NCBI RefSeq assembly: GCF_026341775.1
Contig: NZ_JAPEOB010000001.1
Location: 372,001 to 436,000, forward strand
Source: Streptomyces sp. NBC_00654
GTDB taxonomy: Bacteria > Actinomycetota > Actinomycetes > Streptomycetales > Streptomycetaceae
DNA: 64,000 bases
Direction of reading: 5' to 3'
This document shows, one piece after another, positions 1 to 6,440 of this stretch (within the stretch, counting starts at the first letter, position 1; each line of letters opens with the position of its first letter). Position numbers and translations under genes: made by a program. The notes beneath the pieces were generated by a model. That model did not search any database. It saw nothing but the letters and a program-made list of their open reading frames with translations, and was not told where the DNA came from.

Positions 1-1
1 C

Positions 2-466
2 GAAGTCCTCCCCGAAGCCCAGGCCGGGGCGCGCACCGACTCCCGTACGGAGTCCCGTACGGAGCCCCCGGCGGAGGCCGGTACCGCCCCCCTGCTCCTG
101 ACCGACATCGAGGCGGCCATCCGCGCCAGTTGGGACGCCGGCACCACGACGCCGGCGCACCGGGACGCGTGGAGCCCGGAGAATCCGGCCCGCGACCAGT
201 GCGGGGTGACCGCCATGGTGGTCAATGACCTGCTCGGCGGTGAGCTGATCCGCGGCGAGGTGCACGTGGACGGCCGGCAGACGGACTTCCACTGGTGGAA
301 CCGGTTCGGGGCGGGTGTCGATATCGACCTCACCCGCGAGCAGTTCGGCCCGCACGAGATCGTCTCGGGCGGCACGGTGATCCCGAGGCCCGCCGAGTTC
401 GTCCGGCTGCGCGAGGAGTACGAACTGCTCGCCCGCCGGGTGCGGGAGCGCCTCGGACTGGGTTAG
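2..466 (+). CDS. YunG-like conserved protein, 5' truncated
   Basis: The reading frame is open from the left window edge to TAG at 464-466, so the start lies outside. About 154 residues are visible. After an acidic, low-complexity stretch with a repeated RTES motif comes a conserved block: DIEAAIRASWD, then WSPENPARDQCGVTA, then LLGGELIRGEV, then a segment with HWWNR. This block resembles the small YunG-type family of Firmicutes and Actinobacteria, whose function is unknown to me. A hairpin follows directly after the stop. The frame choice is firm because codon use and the conserved block agree. The family name is a recollection and has not been tested by search. Confidence 0.6.
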   Translation, partial: EVLPEAQAGARTDSRTESRTEPPAEAGTAPLLLTDIEAAIRASWDAGTTTPAHRDAWSPENPARDQCGVTAMVVNDLLGGELIRGEVHVDGRQTDFHWWNRFGAGVDIDLTREQFGPHEIVSGGTVIPRPAEFVRLREEYELLARRVRERLGLG

Positions 467-468
467 AG

Positions 469-503
469 GGCTGTCCCGTCATCCCCGGCGGGCGCGGGCA
501 GCC
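469..503 (+). terminator. GC-rich hairpin after the YunG-like gene
   Basis: GGCTG(t)CCCG pairs with CGGGCAGCC across a 16-nt loop, starting two bases after the stop codon and ending just before the convergent GNAT gene. There is no U-tract. The hairpin can serve both converging transcripts. Its core (475-498) recurs at 10234-10257 with one mismatch. Confidence 0.5.
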
Positions 504-507
504 GGGG

Positions 508-1356
508 TCAGCCCAGTTCCAGGCTGGTGATGCCGTACAACCCCGACCGGTCGATGACCGGCTCCGGTCCGGTGTACATACGGGCGGTGTCGAACGACGG
601 TGTCAGGCCCAGCTGTTCCGCCAGACGCATCGCCACCGGGTTGATGTCGGGGATGTCGATCGCCACGGGGGTGCCCGGCGCGGTGGCCGCGAGCGCGCTC
701 ACGAGCGCGGCGGCCACCTCCGGCGACGCGGCGTACAGGGGGCCGATGCGGGAGGCGGCCCGGCAGGGGCGGCGGACGGCGAGGCCCTGGAGTTCCCCGT
801 CGCGGACGGCGGCCAGCGCGGCATGCCCGGCGGTAGCGATCCAGGGCGCCAGGAAGCTGTCCCGGGCGGCGGGGAAGAACCGCCGGTCGTACGCGGCGAG
901 TTGCCCGAACGGCAGGGTGCGGGCATCGGTCAGGGTGACACCCGGCGGCGCGGGGACGTCCGTGGGCGGCACGCCCTCGTACCGCGCGTTGCTCCAGCAG
1001 GAACGGAAGCCGGACCTGCGGTAGTTGTCCTGCTGGGCCGGTACGCCGTCCAGCCCGACCGTGCGCCCGGAGAGACGGGCCATCCCGGCCCGCCAGACCT
1101 GGATCCCGTAGCCCTGCCCCCGGAGCGGGGGACGGGTCAGATACATGCCCAGAAAGCCGAAGCCGTCGCCGTAGCGCACGACCGAGACGGAGGAGACGGG
1201 TGCGCCGTCGAGGCGTCCGGTCAGGAAGCCGCACGGGTCCGCGGCGAAGAAGGTCCCGCTGTCGGTGAGTCCCGGGTTCCAGCCCTCGTCATGGGCCCAC
1301 GCGGCCAGGGTCGTCATGTCGTCGGCGCTCGCGGTGGTGATCTCGAAAGTCGGCAC
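508..1356 (-). CDS. GNAT family N-acetyltransferase
   Basis: A 282-residue protein with an N-terminal GNAT fold. The acetyl-CoA loop is visible as LRGQGYG, followed by a helix and YRRSGFRSCW. The second half (from about residue 150, with PFGQLAAYDRRFFPAARDSF) looks like the C-terminal domain found in two-domain GNATs of the YitI/Acetyltransf_18 type. The frame extends to a TTG at 1428, but VPTFEITTA after the GTG at 1356 is where the domain begins and is the better start; no strong ribosome site decides it. The substrate cannot be told from sequence. It stands alone and lies downstream of the leftward PAP2 gene. Confidence 0.8.
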   Translation of the reverse strand: MPTFEITTASADDMTTLAAWAHDEGWNPGLTDSGTFFAADPCGFLTGRLDGAPVSSVSVVRYGDGFGFLGMYLTRPPLRGQGYGIQVWRAGMARLSGRTVGLDGVPAQQDNYRRSGFRSCWSNARYEGVPPTDVPAPPGVTLTDARTLPFGQLAAYDRRFFPAARDSFLAPWIATAGHAALAAVRDGELQGLAVRRPCRAASRIGPLYAASPEVAAALVSALAATAPGTPVAIDIPDINPVAMRLAEQLGLTPSFDTARMYTGPEPVIDRSGLYGITSLELG

Positions 1357-1438
1357 GGACCAGACGTACCCCGTCCGGGAGCCGTTCAGCACGCGTGCCG
1401 ACGGCCTGTTCGGAGGACGTACGGGCAAGGGGGCCCGG

Positions 1439-2155
1439 TCAGCCGAAGGCGTAGGCCACGGCGGTGGCCGCGCCCAGTGCCGCGCCGGCCACGACCTGGG
1501 CGACCGAGTGGTAGCGCAGGGCCACCCGGGACCAGCACACGGCCGCGGTCAGCGTGCCGGCCGCCAGCCACCACGGGGAGTGCACCGCGGAGAGCAGGGC
1601 GACCACCGCCGAGGCGACCGCGGCGTCCACCGAGATCTTCCAGACGGTGTTGACGGTCAGCAGGACGACCGTCATCGCCCACAGGGCGAGCATCGCGAGG
1701 AGGATCCCCGTGGGCGCGTGCCCCAGCACCATGACCAGCGAGCCGGCGCCGATGGAGCCGAGGATGACGAAGAAGATCGGGGCGCGTTTGGTGCGGTCGA
1801 CGACATGGCGGTCGCCCCAGGTGCCCCGCTTGCGCTCCCATTCGATGTAGCCCGCGGGGACGAGCCCGGCGCAGAGCGCGCCGAGGAAGCCCCAGAGCAG
1901 TCCGGTCCAGTCGCCCGCGGCGGCCAGCCCGACGCCGAGCATGCCGGCCAGCAGGGTGTTGCGGGGCTGGAGCGCGTCGGTGACGGTGCGGGCCGCGGAG
2001 GCCGTGGCGGTCGCCGGGGGCGACGGGGGGACGGGGGCCGGCGGGGTGCCGGTGGGGTCCGAGGGGACCGTCGCCCGCGTTCCGGCACCGTTCCCGGTGG
2101 CACCGTTCCCGGTGGCACTGTCCCCGGCGGTGCTGTCCCCGGTGGTGGTGCTCAT
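1439..2155 (-). CDS. PAP2-like membrane phosphatase-family protein
   Basis: A 238-residue protein with a low-complexity Thr/Ser/Gly/Pro-rich N-terminus (1-60), then several membrane segments. PAP2 landmarks are present but altered. DRTKRAP stands for the first motif. WKISVDAA stands where the family usually has a His in KISxH. SRVALRYHSVAQ keeps the third-motif SRx5H but has Gln in place of the usual Asp. Catalytic competence is therefore doubtful. The ATG overlaps the stop of the upstream membrane-protein gene (ATGA), so the two are translationally coupled. It is the last gene of a four-gene leftward cassette that starts with the XRE regulator. Confidence 0.8.
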   Translation of the reverse strand: MSTTTGDSTAGDSATGNGATGNGAGTRATVPSDPTGTPPAPVPPSPPATATASAARTVTDALQPRNTLLAGMLGVGLAAAGDWTGLLWGFLGALCAGLVPAGYIEWERKRGTWGDRHVVDRTKRAPIFFVILGSIGAGSLVMVLGHAPTGILLAMLALWAMTVVLLTVNTVWKISVDAAVASAVVALLSAVHSPWWLAAGTLTAAVCWSRVALRYHSVAQVVAGAALGAATAVAYAFG

Positions 2156-3462
2156 GCTGTCCTCGCTTCCTTTCCCTGCTCCTGTGCGCACTCCGCCGTT
2201 GCTCCAGCGGACGGCAGGAGCCGGCGGACACGTGCTTCGGTGATCGTCCGGCAGGCGTCGGCGACCCGCACCAGCCGGGCCACCTCGCCGTCCTGGTCGG
2301 TGGCCGTCTCCCCGTCCTGCTCGGCGGTGTGCTGGGCCGCCACCGCGGCGGCGGGCCCGGCGGGTGCCCCGGACGCCTTGGCGGCGAGCGCGGCCCTGAT
2401 CCAGTAGGCGTCGGTCAGCGGGCCCGTCCGGCGCGGGTCCCGGGTGTCCTCGGCGGCCGCCCGCGCGGCGGCCGGGAGCAGACCGTCGGGCACGTAGTGC
2501 CGCAACTTCTCGACCGCGTCCGCGATATCGGCGGCCCACCGGTCGATCCGGAGGTCCGCGGGGGTGTCGAACCGGGTCAGCTCGCGGGCCAGCGACCCGG
2601 GCGGGTCGAAGGGCTGGTCGGGGAAGGCGGCCATCAACTCGTACCAGAGCGCGTGCAGTTTCACCTGGGCCCGCCACAGCTTCGCCCGGTGCGCGCCCTT
2701 GCTGAAGGCCGGGATCGAGGCACCGACCGCGAAGAACGCGAACAGCACCAGCTGCGCCGCCTCGGTGATCTCGTCGAACCGCAGGGCGAAGTCCTCGCTC
2801 GGCCGGTCCACCACACTGACCCACAGGAACAGGGTCCGGCTGACGGTGTAGCCGACGCCGATGAACATCGCGAAGGTCATCATCCCCAGGCCCACACGGA
2901 GATGGCGCAGCCGCGCGTCGGCGGTGGCCAGGGCCCACTGGTAGGCGCACACGGCGGAGGCGGCGCCCAGGTAGAGGTAGAAGACGCTCATGTAGAGCGT
3001 GGCGCCCCACTGTCCCGCGTGGTCGGAGACGAAACGGTCCGAGGGCACGGAGCGGTCGACGACGGTGAAGAAGAGCACGGTCAGCAGGATCAGCGTCGCC
3101 ACGGACGCCTTGGCCGCGATCTGCTGGACGAGACGGGCGAACCGGACGTGCCGGGGGACGCCGTCCGCGTCGGGGTAGCGGCCGTAGATGGCGACGATGT
3201 AGCTGAGGATGGCCAGAATCGCGATGGTCGCCGTGTAGTGCTTGATCAGTACGGCGAGGTCGGTCACGGCGCTGTTGTTGAGGCCGATACGGACGGCCCG
3301 GGTCTTGGTCCACAGGGCGACGGCGAATCCGGCGTAGCAGCCCCACAGGGCCCGTCGGCGTTTGTCCTCCTCGTCGCCCCACAGGGCTGCGGGCATGCGC
3401 CACAGGGCAACGGCCGTCATCAGGCCGGCTATCAGGTAGCCGGCGAGATCGAGGGGGGTCAC
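2152..3462 (-). CDS. MAB_1171c/DUF6545-type integral membrane protein
   Basis: A 436-residue protein with about seven hydrophobic segments in the first 270 residues (for example LAGYLIAGLMTAVALW and ASVATLILLTVLFFTVV), followed by a soluble Ala/Arg-rich tail with RARVRRLLPS-like helices. It matches the actinobacterial MAB_1171c family (putative transporter, DUF6545), whose cargo or activity is not established. An upstream extension of the frame is open, but the GTG at 3462 precedes VTPLDLAGYLIAG and has GAGGAA about 11 nt upstream, so I choose it. It couples to the PAP2-like gene by ATGA overlap and lies about 160 nt downstream of the metallopeptidase gene. Confidence 0.78.
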   Translation of the reverse strand: MTPLDLAGYLIAGLMTAVALWRMPAALWGDEEDKRRRALWGCYAGFAVALWTKTRAVRIGLNNSAVTDLAVLIKHYTATIAILAILSYIVAIYGRYPDADGVPRHVRFARLVQQIAAKASVATLILLTVLFFTVVDRSVPSDRFVSDHAGQWGATLYMSVFYLYLGAASAVCAYQWALATADARLRHLRVGLGMMTFAMFIGVGYTVSRTLFLWVSVVDRPSEDFALRFDEITEAAQLVLFAFFAVGASIPAFSKGAHRAKLWRAQVKLHALWYELMAAFPDQPFDPPGSLARELTRFDTPADLRIDRWAADIADAVEKLRHYVPDGLLPAAARAAAEDTRDPRRTGPLTDAYWIRAALAAKASGAPAGPAAAVAAQHTAEQDGETATDQDGEVARLVRVADACRTITEARVRRLLPSAGATAECAQEQGKEARTA

Positions 3463-3619
3463 GGCGGTCTTCGTTCCTCGGGGTCGGGGGTCGGGGGTCG
3501 GTTTCGGAGCGGGGCTCAGGGCACGAGGGCCGGGCACGAGGGCCGGGCGTGGGGGTCTCGCGCGGGATCACGGACGTCGGGCGGCGATGTCACGTGTCAC
3601 ATGAGTCAGGGATGCGGGG

Positions 3620-4201
3620 TCATGTGCCGTCCGTGCGTCGGAACAGGCCGCGGCGGCGGTGCGCCACGGGGCGGGACAGGGAGTTGGCCAGCCGCCCCAC
3701 CATGTCATCGGTGGTCATGTCCCTGGCCATCCGGGGGATCAGCGAGGCACCGAATTCGGCCATGCGCTCGTCATGGGTGTCGTACTGGGCGCGGGCCTGG
3801 ACCGTGCTGCCGTCCGCCCGGAACGCGTCGGCGACCGCGGGCGAGACCATCCGGGCGATCAGCGAGGTGTCGAAGACCGGGAGAAGCGTGCGGAGCTGGT
3901 CCGCGGAAAGCGTGGTTCCGTGGTCGAACCACTCATGGCACAGCTCATGCAGGATGACGTGCTGGGTCTGGTACGCGGACGGCCGCCGCCGGTAGAGCAC
4001 GAAGCTGGTGTCGCCCGCCTTCAGGCGTAGTCCGCAGGCGGCGTTGACGCGCGCCAGACGGTCCGGCATCTCGTGCAGACGGATGGTGCGGCCGCGTGCC
4101 GCCTCCATGTTCGCCACCAGCCGCGGCAGGGAGAAAGGGGTCGGGATGGGCAGGTCGGCCAGCCCCGACTCGCACTCCTTGCGCAGTTCGCGCAGAGACA
4201 T
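3620..4201 (-). CDS. ImmA/IrrE-type (M78-like) metallopeptidase domain protein
   Basis: A 193-residue soluble protein with the zinc-metallopeptidase signature HELCHEW (HExxH, about residues 84-90). The family includes ImmA, which cleaves XRE-type repressors, and the toxin-like partners of XRE genes. An N-terminal helical segment (MSLRELRKECESGL) precedes the catalytic domain, and the C-terminus is Arg-rich. It starts 14 nt after the XRE gene stop, so the two are surely cotranscribed. I infer that the XRE protein next door is its substrate or partner by analogy with ImmA/ImmR; the sequence does not prove it. Confidence 0.78.
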   Translation of the reverse strand: MSLRELRKECESGLADLPIPTPFSLPRLVANMEAARGRTIRLHEMPDRLARVNAACGLRLKAGDTSFVLYRRRPSAYQTQHVILHELCHEWFDHGTTLSADQLRTLLPVFDTSLIARMVSPAVADAFRADGSTVQARAQYDTHDERMAEFGASLIPRMARDMTTDDMVGRLANSLSRPVAHRRRGLFRRTDGT

Positions 4202-4215
4202 GGCGCTCCCGCCGC

Positions 4216-4725
4216 CTACGCTGCGGGGCCGGGGCCGGGGCCGGGGCCGGGGCCGGGGCTGCCGGTGCCGTCGCCGGTGTCCCCGTGGCCGGGGGCCCTG
4301 TCCCGGCTCCTGGTGGCGTCCTCCAGCAGGGACAGCGCGAACTGCAGCAGCTCCGGGGAGAGTCCGTCGTCGCCGATTCCCCGTCCCGCCAGCCCGCTGA
4401 TCTCCCCCGTACGCCGCTTGGCGAGGAACTGCAGCCCGGCCACGACGTCGTCGACGACGTCGGACTCCTCCTTGAAGAAGTGCCAGTCCACGCCGAACCC
4501 CAGGCCGAGCGCCTTGAGGATCTCCTCGGACGGCTGGGTGACCTTGCCGGCGAGGATGTTGGAGAAGTAGCTGTGCGAGAGCGACCCGCCGCGCTCCCTG
4601 ACCAGCTCCGCGAAGACCCGGCCCGAGATCTTCTGGCCGGGGAAGGTCTTCTCGACCATGTACTCGACCTTCTGGCGCAATGACTTCAGTTCCGGCGTGC
4701 GCTCTTCACTGTTGTCCATTGCCAT
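4216..4725 (-). CDS. XRE-family helix-turn-helix regulator
   Basis: About 169 residues. The HTH lies at roughly 10-80: VEYMVEKTF, then SGRVFAELVRERG, SLSHSYFSNILAGK, then PSEEILKALGLGFGV, the typical turn and recognition helices of actinobacterial XRE regulators that precede an M78 gene. The C-terminus ends in a Gly-Pro repeat encoded by a GGGGCC-type run near 4216-4260. The frame is open to a TTG at 4794; ATG at 4725 or 4719 is more likely, although the ribosome site is weak. It is the first gene of the cassette. A TTGCGCAA palindrome and a terminator-like hairpin lie upstream and could mediate autoregulation or attenuation. Confidence 0.75.
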   Translation of the reverse strand: MAMDNSEERTPELKSLRQKVEYMVEKTFPGQKISGRVFAELVRERGGSLSHSYFSNILAGKVTQPSEEILKALGLGFGVDWHFFKEESDVVDDVVAGLQFLAKRRTGEISGLAGRGIGDDGLSPELLQFALSLLEDATRSRDRAPGHGDTGDGTGSPGPGPGPGPGPAA

Positions 4726-4874
4726 CCGGGCCCCCACGATCACGTCCGCCGCAGAGCGCTCGGTCGTGCGCCGCGCGGTGTTCGATTCGGTCAACGGGCT
4801 CGTACTGTAACCAACCCCGACAGGGATCCCGCAGCGCGGGTGACGAAGCGGACCAATCCACTCCGGAGCCGGAA

Positions 4875-4894
4875 GTGAGCTTGCGCAAACACTC
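4875..4894. promoter_or_regulatory. Palindrome centred on TTGCGCAA, candidate XRE operator
   Basis: A perfect 8-bp palindrome (4881-4888) sits inside a partly symmetric 20-bp block, between the small-RNA terminator and the XRE gene. The position fits an autoregulatory operator; this is inference. Confidence 0.35.
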
Positions 4895-4912
4895 TACGTC
4901 ACTGTTAACTCG

Positions 4913-4956
4913 AAAAAACATGGGCAGGGGACCACGAGGGGAGTCCCTTGCCCATG
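4913..4956 (-). terminator. Rho-independent terminator with U6 tract
   Basis: Arms 4919-4932 and 4943-4956 (CATGGGCAGGGGAC and GTCCCTTGCCCATG) leave a 10-nt loop. On the minus strand the stem is followed at once by TTTTTT (4918-4913). U-tract terminators are uncommon at this GC content. Confidence 0.75.
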
Positions 4957-5091
4957 ATTCTTCGGGGTTGTCGGCGCAATGCGCGGCGAGTGCGGCGCGG
5001 CGCCCCGGTGACGCGCGGTCCCTGTCCGGTAAGCGCATCGGCGCGGGATATCCGGAGTCTTGAACTCCGTTTGTTCCGGCCGGACATGGGT

Positions 5092-5127
5092 GTAGCCCTT
5101 CACGACGGGGGATGCGTGAAGGGCTAC
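5092..5127 (-). other. Perfect 13-bp stem-loop at the predicted RNA 5' end
   Basis: GTAGCCCTTCACG (5092-5104) pairs perfectly with 5115-5127 around a 10-nt loop. The predicted minus-strand transcription start falls at the outer base of the stem. There is no U-tract on either side, so a 5' protective or regulatory structure is likelier than a terminator. Confidence 0.6.
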
Positions 5128-5133
5128 GCGTGC

Positions 5134-5162
5134 ATTATGACCCTTGCTTCACCTGGCGACAA
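5134..5162 (-). promoter_or_regulatory. Sigma70-type promoter, minus strand
   Basis: Reading leftward: TTGTCG (5162-5157), a 17-nt spacer, CATAAT (5139-5134). The -10 differs from TATAAT by one base, which is striking at this GC content. The predicted start is near 5127. Confidence 0.6.
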
Positions 5163-5178
5163 CTGACCGGTCGGTCAG
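5163..5178. promoter_or_regulatory. TetR-like palindrome abutting the -35
   Basis: CTGACCG-GT-CGGTCAG, a perfect 7-bp inverted repeat with 2-nt spacing, touches the minus-strand -35 hexamer and lies upstream of the divergent MerR-like gene. It resembles TetR-family operators. The regulator is not in the window. Confidence 0.5.
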
Positions 5179-5381
5179 CTGTGTTGAACGGCCCTCCGTC
5201 CGTCCCGCCCCCGGCGCGGGAAATCTGTTCCGGCCGCGATAGACATGGCGTTCTCGTACGATTAGGGTTTCTTGTACGGTCAAGCTAAAACAGTGGTACG
5301 CGGCAGTGGGACACCCTGGAGGCGTACGACGCCGGGCCCCCTGTCATGTGCGGCAGAACATGTGTGACAGAAGAGGTGCAG

Positions 5382-5708
5382 ATGACCCCGGAAACCCCCT
5401 CGCACGCCACCGATCGGCTCGATGACGACGACTACCCCGCGTACACCATGGGGCGCGCCGCGGAGATGATCGGTGCGACACCGGGTTTCCTGCGGGCGAT
5501 CGGCGAGGCCCGCCTGATCACCCCGCTGCGTTCCGAGGGCGGCCACCGCCGCTACTCCCGCTACCAGCTGCGCATCGCCGCCCGCGCCCGTGAGCTGGTC
5601 GACGCCGGGACACCGATCGAGGCCGCCTGCCGGATCGTCATCCTGGAGGACCAGCTCGAAGAGGCGCTGCGCCTCAACGAGGAGCTGCGCCGGCCGGCCG
5701 GCTCCTGA
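5382..5708 (+). CDS. MerR-like (BldC-type) helix-turn-helix regulator
   Basis: A 108-residue protein. The MerR-type winged helix is visible as YTMGRAAEMIGATPGFLRA, IGEARLITPLRSEGGHRRYSRYQ and LRIAARARELVDAG, followed by a helix (CRIVILEDQLEEALRLNEELRR) that could form a short dimer coil. The effector-binding domain of long MerR proteins is absent. The frame extends to 5346, but ATG 5382 has AGAGGT at proper distance. In Streptomyces this gene is commonly found beside a cold-shock protein gene and a DEAD-box helicase gene, as here, so I infer a role in that block. The 205 bp before it hold no gene on this strand. Confidence 0.8.
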   Translation: MTPETPSHATDRLDDDDYPAYTMGRAAEMIGATPGFLRAIGEARLITPLRSEGGHRRYSRYQLRIAARARELVDAGTPIEAACRIVILEDQLEEALRLNEELRRPAGS

Positions 5709-5812
5709 ACATATCTGTATTCGCGAGCACAGGATTTTGCGCAATGCGCGGGGAGGGTTTATGTTCCGCGCGGCGGAGTGATATTACGTACAGCGCTCTT
5801 CCCCTCGCATCG

Positions 5813-5821
5813 TGCTACGGT
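5813..5821 (+). promoter_or_regulatory. Extended -10 promoter of the cold-shock gene
   Basis: TGCTACGGT fits an extended -10 (TGN followed by TACGGT). No clear -35 is seen. The predicted start near 5828 leaves a leader of about 160 nt. Confidence 0.4.
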
Positions 5822-5827
5822 TGATCT

Positions 5828-5989
5828 CAGTTGCAGTTGTGGTTCCCAAAAACTTCAAGTGCTCTCGCCGGTTCTGTACCGGTGGGTGCGCTTTTGTATT
5901 TCCGGTGCTTTCCGGACGGGGTAATCATCGCGGCGACGTGGGGCTCGCACAGTGTGGGCCCACGGGCACTGCCCCGAAGGAGATATGAC
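5828..5989 (+). promoter_or_regulatory. Long 5' leader of the cold-shock gene
   Basis: About 160 nt of unusually AT-rich, non-coding DNA precede the ATG, including a CCGGT/ACCGG stem at 5869-5883 and a GAAGGAGAT ribosome site at 5976-5984. Long structured leaders are a known device of csp mRNAs for cold-dependent translation. The structure here is unverified. Confidence 0.45.
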
Positions 5990-6193
5990 ATGGCTACTGG
6001 CACCGTGAAGTGGTTCAACGCGGAAAAGGGCTTCGGATTCATCGAGCAGGACGGCGGCGGCGCCGACGTCTTCGCCCACTACTCGAACATCGCCGCCCAG
6101 GGCTTCCGTGAGCTCCAGGAAGGCCAGAAGGTGAACTTCGACGTCACGCAGGGTCAGAAGGGCCCGCAGGCCGAGAACATCACCCCCGCCTGA
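5990..6193 (+). CDS. CspA-family cold-shock protein
   Basis: A 67-residue single cold-shock domain, the usual length. RNP-1 (KGFGFIEQ) and RNP-2 (VFAHYSNI) carry the aromatic residues that bind single-stranded RNA and DNA, and [11 protein letters not shown] is the family opening. It acts as an RNA chaperone in the cytoplasm. The start is fixed by ATG after GAAGGAGAT; the open frame upstream is leader. A perfect 16-bp terminator follows 20 nt after the stop, so the gene is largely monocistronic, and the helicase gene behind it is probably reached by readthrough or its own promoter. Confidence 0.95.
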   Translation: MATGTVKWFNAEKGFGFIEQDGGGADVFAHYSNIAAQGFRELQEGQKVNFDVTQGQKGPQAENITPA

Positions 6194-6213
6194 TCACTCA
6201 GGTTGTACTGCGC

Positions 6214-6249
6214 AGCTGGGGCCCGCACCTTGGGGTGCGGGCCCCAGCT
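6214..6249 (+). terminator. Strong hairpin terminator after csp
   Basis: A perfect 16-bp stem (6214-6229 with 6234-6249) closes a TTGG tetraloop and is followed by a T-containing stretch (CGTTGTCGTTTC). Confidence 0.8.
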
Positions 6250-6440
6250 CGTTGTCGTTTCCGGGGTACGCCTGGCGCGTCCCCGTCCGAAGCCATGTCC
6301 GGTGCGGTGATTCCCGGCGGCAGGGCTTCGTTTTCTTTTGTCATTTCATCGGCTCGTTCTTGCGATTCTGGGTGCTGTTTTCGGGCTCCCGCACAAAAAG
6401 AATCCCTCGATACGTGCCCCACATCGAGGAAAGGTTCTGC

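Larger units (their letters stand above)
4913..5127 (-). ncRNA. Candidate small RNA or attenuated leader upstream of the XRE cassette
   Basis: The minus strand shows a full transcription unit with no convincing protein. A promoter (TTGTCG, 17 nt, CATAAT) predicts a start near 5127. The RNA would open with a perfect 13-bp stem-loop (5127-5092), run about 135 nt, then form a 14-bp hairpin (4956-4919) with one G-U-type mismatch, followed directly by six U (4918-4913). The length would be about 215 nt. Short frames inside (starts at 5103 and 5087) are Arg-rich and run past the terminator, so I do not call them genes. It could be a trans-acting sRNA or a leader that attenuates the XRE operon 190 nt further on. 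Confidence 0.5.

Noticed and set aside
4794..4799. TTGACC at the XRE gene as a -35 box
   Set aside because: No -10 follows at a usable distance, and the sequence lies at or inside the possible coding start.
4957..5091. tRNA or tmRNA
   Set aside because: No cloverleaf, TpsiC arm or tag-peptide frame can be drawn; the GGAGT/ACTCC inverted repeat is too short.
4905..5103. Short minus-strand frames (60 and 69 codons) in the small-RNA region
   Set aside because: They are Arg-rich, run through the terminator hairpin and lack a ribosome site, so an RNA is the simpler reading.
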